NCBI RefSeq assembly: GCF_009696265.1
Contig: NZ_VUMH01000001.1
Span: 124,001 to 188,000, forward strand
Reading direction: 5' to 3'
Source: Desulfovibrio porci
Lineage (GTDB): Bacteria > Desulfobacterota > Desulfovibrionia > Desulfovibrionales > Desulfovibrionaceae
Length of the DNA stretch: 64,000 nt
The notes under the pieces were generated by a model. The model worked only from the letters and a program-made list of their open reading frames with translations, was not told the DNA's origin and ran no database searches. Made by a program: the position numbers and the translations under genes. Positions 57,653 through 64,000 of this stretch are shown here, in pieces (position 1 is the first letter of the stretch; every line of letters begins with the position of its first letter).

Positions 57653-58463
57653 GCTGCACCGCCACGTCCTCACCCAGATAGGCGCGGATGACCACAGGAT
57701 TGTTGCGCACGGCCTCGGGATCGCCCTCCGCGATCAGCGCGCCGTACTCCATGACCCAGATATACTGGCATACGCCCATGACCACTTTCATGTCGTGCTC
57801 GATAAGCAGAATGGTCAGATCGAACTCGTCCCGGATATGCTGGATGAAATGCATCAGCCCCAGGCTTTCCTGAGGATTCATGCCCGCCGCCGGTTCGTCC
57901 AGCAGAAGCAGGCGCGGTTCTGTGGCCAGGGCGCGGGCTATTTCCAGGCGGCGCTGAGCGCCATACGGCAGGCTGCCCGCCTTTTCATACAACTGATCGC
58001 CCAGGTTCACGCGCTCGGCCAGTTGCCGCCCCTTGCGGGCAATGTCCGCCTCTTCCCGGTAATAACGCGGCAGGCCCAACGGAGCCATCCACCAGGGGCA
58101 GTGGCGGCGCACATGGCAGCCCACCATGATATTCTCCAGCACGGTCATCTGCTGCGAAAGCCGGATATTCTGAAAGGTACGGGCCATGCCCAGACGGCAG
58201 ATGTCATAGGGTTTGCGGCCCTTGATGCTCTTGCCCGCGAAAACCACATCTCCTTCCTGGGGGGTGTAAAAACCGCTCAGCACGTTGAACACCGTGGTTT
58301 TGCCGGCGCCGTTAGGGCCGATAATCCCCACGATGGTCCCCTGCGGAACGGCCAGGGTCAGCTCGCTCACGGCCGTCACTCCGCCGAAGCGCATGGTCAC
58401 GTCCCTGGCCAGCAGCAGCGCGCCCGCATAGTCGGGCGGCGTGGGCAATACAAAGCCGCTCAT
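57645..58463 (-). CDS. livG: Branched-chain amino acid ABC transporter ATPase LivG
   Basis: 272 residues. Walker A GPNGAGKTT, ARTFQNIRLS, signature SLPYGAQRRLEIARAL (LivG-type LPYG in place of LSGG), Walker B LLLLDEPAAGMNP, and the C-terminal extension typical of LivG. ATG at 58463 overlaps the livM stop by 4 bases. Confidence 0.95.
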   Translation of the reverse strand: MSGFVLPTPPDYAGALLLARDVTMRFGGVTAVSELTLAVPQGTIVGIIGPNGAGKTTVFNVLSGFYTPQEGDVVFAGKSIKGRKPYDICRLGMARTFQNIRLSQQMTVLENIMVGCHVRRHCPWWMAPLGLPRYYREEADIARKGRQLAERVNLGDQLYEKAGSLPYGAQRRLEIARALATEPRLLLLDEPAAGMNPQESLGLMHFIQHIRDEFDLTILLIEHDMKVVMGVCQYIWVMEYGALIAEGDPEAVRNNPVVIRAYLGEDVAVQHA

Positions 58464-59497
58464 GCCTTATGCCTCCTCAGGAAGGCGAAAATCCTCGTCC
58501 AGGTCAGTTCGCGCGTGCCCATGATGCCCTCGCGCCGGTAAAGGATGATCGCCAGCAGCACCAGTGAAAAAACCACCATGCGCATGCCCGGAATGCCGGG
58601 CAGTTCGATGAAACCCAGATTCATGGGCTCCTCGATGGCCCGCAGCCATTCCAGCAGGATGGTGATCACCGTGGCGCCGAGAATGCTGCCGGTCAGCGAC
58701 CCCAGACCGCCGGCCACCACGAACATGAGCACGTTGAAGGTCAGCAGAAAGTTAAACATCTTGGGGTCGATGGTGGAAAGGTGGCTGCCCAGCAGCGCGC
58801 CGCCCACCCCCGCGAAAAAAGCGCCGATGCAGAAGGAAAGCACCTTGTAGCGAAAGACGTTGATGCCCATGACGCTGGCCGCGATTTCATTGTCGCGGAT
58901 GCAGCGCAGCACGTTGCCGAAATTGCTGAACACCAGACGCGCCAGAACAATGAGGGTGAACAGCGCCCAGCCGTAACAGGCCAGCAACGTGGCATGGGAC
59001 GGTATGCCCTTGATGCCCAGCGAACCGTTGGTCACGACCGTGGCGTTGACGATGAGCACGCGGATGATCTCGGCGAAACCCAGAGTGGCGATGCCCAGAT
59101 AGTCGTCGCCCAGACGCAGCACAGGCACGGCGATGAAAAAGGCAAAGATCGTGGCCACCACGCCCCCGGCCAGCACGGACGCCCAGAAGGGAGTGAACAG
59201 CTCGGAGAAAGGCCAGATGATGGGTTCCAGAATCCACATCATCTCCTTCTGCTCCGGCGAAAGGATGCACAGGGCCGAGACATAGGCCCCCACGGCGATG
59301 AAGCCCGCGTGGCCCAGGGAAAACAGGCCCGTGAAGCCGTAAATCAGGTTCAGGGAGAGGGCCAGGATGATGTTGATGAAGATCAGCTTGGCGATGTAGA
59401 TCTGGTAGTCGCCCAGAAAGCTTTCCGCCTGCCAGAGCGCGCAGCCCAGCAGAAACATAGCCGCAATGTTCAGGAGGGTGCTGCGGTTCAGACGCAT
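58460..59497 (-). CDS. livM: Branched-chain amino acid ABC transporter permease LivM
   Basis: 345 residues from ATG at 59497, one base overlapping the livH stop; GGAGGAAAA lies upstream. Hydrophobic with about ten helices; NLIYGFTGLFSLGHAGFIAVGAY and LGDDYLGIATLGFAEIIRV are LivM signatures, and GGLGSLTGSILGA follows near the C-terminus. Confidence 0.94.
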   Translation of the reverse strand: MRLNRSTLLNIAAMFLLGCALWQAESFLGDYQIYIAKLIFINIILALSLNLIYGFTGLFSLGHAGFIAVGAYVSALCILSPEQKEMMWILEPIIWPFSELFTPFWASVLAGGVVATIFAFFIAVPVLRLGDDYLGIATLGFAEIIRVLIVNATVVTNGSLGIKGIPSHATLLACYGWALFTLIVLARLVFSNFGNVLRCIRDNEIAASVMGINVFRYKVLSFCIGAFFAGVGGALLGSHLSTIDPKMFNFLLTFNVLMFVVAGGLGSLTGSILGATVITILLEWLRAIEEPMNLGFIELPGIPGMRMVVFSLVLLAIILYRREGIMGTRELTWTRIFAFLRRHKA

Positions 59498-60390
59498 CAG
59501 ATTTTTTCCTCCATGCGTTCGCCCAACAGGCCCGTGGGCTTGAACAGCAGAACCAGCACCAGCAACACAAAGGCGAAGGCGTCGCGGTAGCCGGAAAGCT
59601 CGGGCATGAAAGCCACGGTCATGATTTCCACAAAACCCAGGGCCACGCCGCCGATCACCGCGCCCTGAATGGAGCCGATGCCGCCGAACACCGCCGCGAT
59701 AAAGGCTTTCAGGCCGGGCATGATGCCCATGTAAGGGTGTACTTGCGGATAACGCAAGGCCCACATAATGCCCGAGGCCGCGGCCAGGGCCGAGCCCATG
59801 CAAAAGGTGAAGGCGATGATGTTGTCCACCCGCACGCCGAGGAGGCGCGTAGTCTCAATATCCTTGGAGATGGCCCGCATGGCCAGGCCCGGCTTGGTGC
59901 GGTAGACGATGTAGAGCAGAATGCCCACCAGCACGGCGGTCATGGCCGGGACGAAGGCCGTCAGGCGCAGAATGCGCAAGCCCCCCACCTGCCATTCCGA
60001 AACCAGCCATTCCGGCTGAAGCACGGGCCGGGGCTGACCGGTAAACACCACCACAGCGAGACTTTCAATGAAAAAGGACACCGCGATGGCGCTGATCAGG
60101 GCCGAAATGCGCGGGGCGTCGCGCAGGGGCCGGTAGGCCACCCGCTCGATGATCACACCCAGCAGGCTGGCCCCGGCGATGGCCATGATGGCGGCAATGC
60201 CCCAAGGCCAGCCGAAGGCGAAGGTGCCGAAAAAGACGAAATACGCGCCCACCATCAGGATGTCGCCGTGAGCGAAGTTGATCAGGCGCAGGATGCCGTA
60301 GACCATGGTATAGCCGATGGCGATCAGCGCGTAGAGCGACCCCAGGGTCAGGGCGTTGAAACAGTGCTGCAGAAACATGTCAAGGCTCAT
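59497..60390 (-). CDS. livH: Branched-chain amino acid ABC transporter permease LivH
   Basis: 297 residues from ATG at 60390 (GAGGTGGCCC upstream). LGSLYALIAIGYTMVYGIL and INFAHGDILMVGAYF at the N-terminus and AAVFGGIGSIQGAVIGG near 230 are LivH blocks. About eight helices. Forms the channel with LivM. Confidence 0.95.
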   Translation of the reverse strand: MSLDMFLQHCFNALTLGSLYALIAIGYTMVYGILRLINFAHGDILMVGAYFVFFGTFAFGWPWGIAAIMAIAGASLLGVIIERVAYRPLRDAPRISALISAIAVSFFIESLAVVVFTGQPRPVLQPEWLVSEWQVGGLRILRLTAFVPAMTAVLVGILLYIVYRTKPGLAMRAISKDIETTRLLGVRVDNIIAFTFCMGSALAAASGIMWALRYPQVHPYMGIMPGLKAFIAAVFGGIGSIQGAVIGGVALGFVEIMTVAFMPELSGYRDAFAFVLLVLVLLFKPTGLLGERMEEKI

Positions 60391-60483
60391 GGGCCACCTC
60401 TGGGCGCGCCCGCTCCTCGAAAACCGGCTCTGGCGACCCGGCCTTCGGACAGCGACGATCGCGCTGAACAATAAACGGACAAC

Positions 60484-60510
60484 GCCCCGCGGCGGATTCC
60501 GCCGCGGGGC
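60484..60510 (-). terminator. Hairpin between livK and livH
   Basis: GCCCCGCGGCGG, AAT, CCGCCGCGGGGC: a perfect 12-base stem, no T-run (GTTGTCC follows). It probably protects the livK message or lets the binding protein be made in excess over the membrane subunits. Confidence 0.65.
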
Positions 60511-60527
60511 CATGACGTGCAACCGGT

Positions 60528-61676
60528 TTACTTGGGCGTTACTTCGCCCACATAGACGCGCTGGCCGTTCTTGTATTCGATGATGCCCACGGGCATTTCA
60601 GCGTCGTGGTTCTTGTTGATGGAGAGTTTGCCCAGAGCGGTGGGCAGACCCTTGGTTTCGGCCAGGGCCTTGGCGATGGCCTGGGGATCGGCCGAATTGG
60701 CTCGCTTGATGGCGTCCACGATCAGGAAGTAGCAGTTATAGCCCAAAGCGCCGTTCACGTTGGTTTCCTTGTCGGGATAGGCTGCTTTCCAGGCCTCGGT
60801 GAAGCGTTTGGCCTCGGGGCTCATGTTGGTCATTTGGGGATCATAGGGGAAGGTGGTGTGCAAAAAGCCTTCCGCCGCCTTGCCGCCCAGTTTGACGGTG
60901 TCCGGGTTATCCATGGCGTCCGCGCCCATCAGGCGGAAGGTCGCGCCCAGTTCGCGGGCCTGCTTCATGATGATGGCGCCTTCGGCGAAGTAGGCGGGCA
61001 TGAAGACGATGTCGGGCTTTTTGGAGATCAACTCGGTGAGCTGGGCCGTGAAGTCCTGATCGCCGGAGCTGTACTTGAGGTTGGCCACCACTTCGCCACC
61101 CAATTTCTTGAAGGAGCGCGCGAAGAAACTGGACAGGCCCACGGCATAGTCGTTGGTCATATCCATGAGCACGGCGGCTTTTTTGAAGCCGAGATTTTCA
61201 AAGGCATAGGTGGCCGCGGCCGCGCCCTGGTAGGGATCGATGAAGCAGGCGCGGAAATAGTATTTCTTGCCCTGGGTCACCAGCGGGTTGGTGCAGGAGG
61301 TGCCCACGCCGGGCACTTTGGCTTTTTCGGCCACTTCAGCGCCGGCCATGGCCAGTGAGGAACCGTAGGTGCCGATAAGAGCCACGACCTTGTCGCGTTC
61401 CACAAGGCGTTTCACGGCATTGGCCGCTTCCACCTTGTCGGACTTGTTGTCCACCACCACAAGATCCACGGGACGGTCCAGCACCGTGGGCATTTCCTTC
61501 TGGGCCAGGCGCACGCCTTCCAGCTCCAATTGGCCGCCGAAGGCGTTCTGGCCGGTCAGCGGCAGGTACACGCCGATTTTGATGGGATCCTTGTCCGCGG
61601 CAGGCGCGGTCTGCGCTCCAAAACCCAGCGAAAGCGTCAGCGCGGCCAGCACCGCGAGATGTTTGCCCAGTTTCAT
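60528..61676 (-). CDS. livK: Branched-chain amino acid ABC transporter substrate-binding protein LivK-like
   Basis: 382 residues; ATG at 61676 with GGAGGG. Signal peptide MKLGKHLAVLAALTLSLGF...APAA. Periplasmic type I binding fold: IKIGVYLPLTGQNAFGGQ, then VALIGTYGSSLAMAGAEVAE and VGTSCTNPLVTQGKKYYFR. Captures leucine/isoleucine/valine or a related amino acid; amide or peptide substrates are possible in this family. First gene of the liv operon, with a promoter just upstream. Confidence 0.93.
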   Translation of the reverse strand: MKLGKHLAVLAALTLSLGFGAQTAPAADKDPIKIGVYLPLTGQNAFGGQLELEGVRLAQKEMPTVLDRPVDLVVVDNKSDKVEAANAVKRLVERDKVVALIGTYGSSLAMAGAEVAEKAKVPGVGTSCTNPLVTQGKKYYFRACFIDPYQGAAAATYAFENLGFKKAAVLMDMTNDYAVGLSSFFARSFKKLGGEVVANLKYSSGDQDFTAQLTELISKKPDIVFMPAYFAEGAIIMKQARELGATFRLMGADAMDNPDTVKLGGKAAEGFLHTTFPYDPQMTNMSPEAKRFTEAWKAAYPDKETNVNGALGYNCYFLIVDAIKRANSADPQAIAKALAETKGLPTALGKLSINKNHDAEMPVGIIEYKNGQRVYVGEVTPK

Positions 61677-61781
61677 CTAACCCTCCAGGTTGTGCGGTTC
61701 TCGACACGACAGACCCGCGCCGGTCGCCAAAGCGGCCCGCGGCGGCGGTCCTCCCGCCGCTGTGACAGGTATGTGTCGTTC

Positions 61782-61810
61782 AGTATAGACCACTTAGCCT
61801 TTTGCCGCAA
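61782..61810 (-). promoter_or_regulatory. Promoter of the liv operon
   Basis: On the minus strand TTGCGG (61810-61805), 17-base spacer, TATACT (61787-61782). The start would be about 100 bases before livK; the leader contains several GC-rich stems but no obvious riboswitch. Confidence 0.6.
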
Positions 61811-61840
61811 TTCACAAAAACAACATTCATCCCGGCCGGT

Positions 61841-63655
61841 CTATCTGTACATGGCCGCGTAGCGCGCGAAAAGCCGAAGGCTCGGCCGCGAAAAACGGTC
61901 CCATTCGGCATTGAGTTCCAGGCCCGGAATCAGGGCGCGGACCACGGGCAGATCCAGGTCCGCGCGGGTCAGCTCCACATAAAGCGGGCTTCTGCCGTGC
62001 CCGGCCAGGACGCATTCCAGAAGGCGGCGGTTGGCCTCGGCCGACGGGAGGCTGTAGTCCGGCAGGTCTTCCAGCACGCGCTCGGGCAGTCCGGCCAGAC
62101 CGGGCCCGGAAGCCTTGCCGAAGGGGGCCGGTTGCGCCCAGACATAGGGCCAAGGCGTTTCGGTCAGCGCGGCCAGGGCGGCGCGCGCGCCGTTCAGATT
62201 GGCCCCGGTGGCCCGCGCCACACTGCCGTCGTGGGCTGTGACGAAGCACTGGTACACGGGCAGGCCCAACTCCGTGGTAATATCCTGAAACTGAACGCGG
62301 ATGCCGCGCGCCGCGTAATCCTCCAGCAGACTCTGGATGCGCGGGTCGCGGCTTCTGAGGGTGAAGCAGCGCGCCCGGCTGAAGGGCGTGGTGGCCTCGG
62401 CGTCGCGCTCCAGAATTTCCGTAATCGCCGCCACCTTGGCCTCGTCCAGGCTGTTGCCCGACGCCAGGCCCGTGGAGCCTCCGGCCAGAAAAAGGTCCGG
62501 TTCGTCCAGATTGCAGAACAAAAAGACGGCCTGGGCCGGAACCAGCACTTCCGCGCCGTCCACGGCGCGGGACGCCAGCCAGTGTAAAGGCGCGTCCGGA
62601 CAGGGCGCTTCCAGCGGCAGCAGATCGGGATTCAGCGTAGCCCTGCCCTGCTCCCTCAACTCCGCATGGCGGTCCTTGAGCAGCGGCAAGGGCTCCTTGC
62701 GGTCCAGCACCTGCCCGCCGCTCTCCTGTTCGCCCGGCCCCACGCTGACATAGGCGCTGGCCCGCTCCACAATTTCCATGGCGTAAGAGGCCCGGGCCTG
62801 GGCCAGCGACAGCCCCCGCCCATAAGCCGTGGCCTGGCCTCGCAGGCTGTGGGACAGGCGGCCGTTGCGCACATGCAGATCTACCTGCCAGGAACGCAGC
62901 AGGGCGATGGGCGAGAGCGAAGCCTCGTGGCGCATTTCCGGCCCGGCGATGAAGCCCGCTTCCATCAGGGCGTCCAGGGCGCGCAGAAATGTATCCTTGG
63001 CCGGGGGACGCTCGCGCGGCTCCCAGTTTTCAGCCGCCATGCGGGCGTGCTCGCGGGCCAGAATACCGGCGCGCGCCGCCAGTTCCTCCGCTGTTTTTTC
63101 CAGCGCTTCCGGGCTGAACAGCGGGGGGATATCCGCCTCGTCAGGCCGAGGCAGGGCGTGGTGCCCGCAGATATTGCCGCGAAACGCCGTACTCCAGGCC
63201 GCGGCGGCCTCGCGTTCCGGCTGGAGAGCGGCCCGCAGATAGACCGCCGGGCTGGCCGGGGCCAACCGCGTCACGGCGTCAGCCGGAAAGGGGGAAAAGG
63301 CCTCATACAGCTCCCGCCATGCGGGCAGCAGCAGCGCGCATTCCAACAGCAGACCGGCCAGGGCCGGTCGCAGAAAGACATCGGCAGCGGCATCGTAGCA
63401 GGTCGCGGCCAGATCGCGCAGTTCCTCCGGCTTCTTTTTACTCAGCGCCCGCAACAGATGCTGGTGCAGAAAATCGTCCAGAGGCGCGGCTTCCAGTTGC
63501 GTCAGCGCATCGTCCAGACTGAGGGACGGCGGCGGTTCGCAGGAAAAATAGCCGGTGGTGGCCAGAGTTTCAGCGTGGGTATAGGCGTAATCGATATGAG
63601 GAGCGGCGGGCGCTGCCCCGGAAAAATCTGAGGATCGGAAATGGCCGGACGACAT
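61841..63655 (-). CDS. YcaO-domain protein
   Basis: 604 residues from ATG at 63655 (GAGGAACC upstream). Residues 1-270 are helical and unlike known domains; then the YcaO core: GRGLSLAQARASYAMEIVER at 279-298 and STGLASGNSLDEAKVAAITE at 394-413, ending EILERDAE, which carry the ATP/Mg glutamates. YcaO enzymes activate peptide backbone amides (azoles, thioamides) or, in E. coli, help RimO methylthiolate ribosomal protein S12. No precursor peptide or TOMM partner lies nearby; the neighbour is rpsI, so the ribosomal role is more plausible. Confidence 0.87.
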   Translation of the reverse strand: MSSGHFRSSDFSGAAPAAPHIDYAYTHAETLATTGYFSCEPPPSLSLDDALTQLEAAPLDDFLHQHLLRALSKKKPEELRDLAATCYDAAADVFLRPALAGLLLECALLLPAWRELYEAFSPFPADAVTRLAPASPAVYLRAALQPEREAAAAWSTAFRGNICGHHALPRPDEADIPPLFSPEALEKTAEELAARAGILAREHARMAAENWEPRERPPAKDTFLRALDALMEAGFIAGPEMRHEASLSPIALLRSWQVDLHVRNGRLSHSLRGQATAYGRGLSLAQARASYAMEIVERASAYVSVGPGEQESGGQVLDRKEPLPLLKDRHAELREQGRATLNPDLLPLEAPCPDAPLHWLASRAVDGAEVLVPAQAVFLFCNLDEPDLFLAGGSTGLASGNSLDEAKVAAITEILERDAEATTPFSRARCFTLRSRDPRIQSLLEDYAARGIRVQFQDITTELGLPVYQCFVTAHDGSVARATGANLNGARAALAALTETPWPYVWAQPAPFGKASGPGLAGLPERVLEDLPDYSLPSAEANRRLLECVLAGHGRSPLYVELTRADLDLPVVRALIPGLELNAEWDRFSRPSLRLFARYAAMYR

Positions 63656-63680
63656 GGTTCCTCGCGCTGGCAAAAGCTGT

Positions 63681-63707
63681 AAACAAAAAGCGGGCCGTGA
63701 GGCCCGC
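63681..63707 (-). terminator. Second terminator after rpsI
   Basis: GCGGGCC, TCAC, GGCCCGC then TTTTTGTTT on the minus strand: a strong intrinsic terminator just before the YcaO gene, so that gene needs its own promoter or read-through. Confidence 0.9.
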
Positions 63708-63720
63708 ACATCGCGCAGAA

Positions 63721-63751
63721 TAAACCGGGGAACCCCTGAGGGATTCCCCGG
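63721..63751 (-). terminator. First terminator after rpsI
   Basis: CCGGGGAA and TTCCCCGG around a 11-base loop, followed by TTTATTC on the minus strand, 13 bases after the rpsI stop. Confidence 0.75.
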
Positions 63752-63763
63752 ATACAAGACTGA

Positions 63764-64000
63764 TTAACGCTTGGAATACTGGTACCGGGCGCGGGCCGCG
63801 CGCAGACCGTATTTTTTGCGTTCCTTCTTGCGGGCGTCGCGGGTCAGGAAACCCGCTTTTTTCAACACCGGACGCAGAGCCGGGTCCACCAGCAGCAGGG
63901 CGCGGGAAATACCGTGACGCACGGCTTCGGCCTGACCGGTCACGCCGCCGCCGGCCACATTGACGCGCACGTCCAGCTTTTCGGCCAGCTTGGCCAGCAC
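63764..64000 (-). CDS. rpsI: 30S ribosomal protein S9, C-terminal 78 residues (cut by window edge)
   Basis: [20 protein letters not shown], then [20 protein letters not shown] and the end KR: the conserved S9 tail whose C-terminal arginine touches P-site tRNA. Ends at TAA 63764. The start lies outside the window, so the first visible codon is not a true start. Usually follows rplM. Confidence 0.96.
   Translation of the reverse strand: MLAKLAEKLDVRVNVAGGGVTGQAEAVRHGISRALLLVDPALRPVLKKAGFLTRDARKKERKKYGLRAARARYQYSKR

Overview
The window is a GC-rich, gene-dense bacterial chromosome segment. Housekeeping protein features together with a NifU/NifS pair, class III ribonucleotide reductase, hemerythrin, DHH, YcaO and EFR1-type redox proteins point to an anaerobic Desulfovibrionaceae-like Desulfobacterota (inference; no rRNA is present to confirm it). 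I found no tRNA, rRNA, CRISPR array, transposase or prophage.

Layout. 1-5281 (minus): the head of a division and cell wall cluster, mraZ-rsmH-ftsL-ftsI-murE, with MraZ-type operator repeats in front. 5400-7974 (plus): pyk and an HD-GYP protein. 8096-9812: an acquired-looking methyltransferase plus nucleotidyltransferase pair between hairpins. 9845-18885 (minus): an EFR1 flavodoxin-ferredoxin, small exported proteins, carbamoyl phosphate synthase in carB-carA order, and a fused BioW-BioF. 19099-21777 (plus): argG-argH. 22128-27425: uncharacterised genes, a VOC protein of low GC, an EF-G paralogue, rsmA and an HU gene. 28165-35469 (plus): the macromolecular synthesis group rpsU-yqeY-mutS2-dnaG-rpoD. 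35630-37667: a secreted nuclease, queC and an unknown. 37908-40181 (minus): a two-gene ThrE-type exporter and a degenerate transcarbamylase. 40394-47944 (plus): a phosphatase, a ferredoxin, metA, an Rrf2-nifU-nifS operon, an HD/HD-GYP protein and a membrane hemerythrin. 47961-51567 (minus): a B12-riboswitch-controlled class III ribonucleotide reductase. 51819-56624 (minus): a PilZ protein, an M16 protease and a DHH phosphoesterase. 56930-61810 (minus): a liv-type branched-chain amino acid ABC transporter. 61841-64000 (minus): a YcaO protein and the end of rpsI.

The most unusual locus is the anaerobic ribonucleotide reductase. The 754-residue NrdD stops just after its zinc region and has no glycyl radical site. 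The site (RITGY) sits on a separate 56-codon gene 241 bases downstream, with its own ribosome binding site and overlapping nrdG. A 147-base dispersed repeat lies between the two pieces. The unit follows a cobalamin riboswitch with a recognisable terminator, so it is probably made only when B12, and hence a B12-dependent reductase, is limiting.

A second theme is small non-coding elements. Three copies of one ~146-base repeat (11587, 28975, 48700) and two unrelated long palindromes (35471, 37677) occupy intergenic gaps. A third theme is cyclic-di-GMP: two HD-GYP proteins and a PilZ protein lie in the window.
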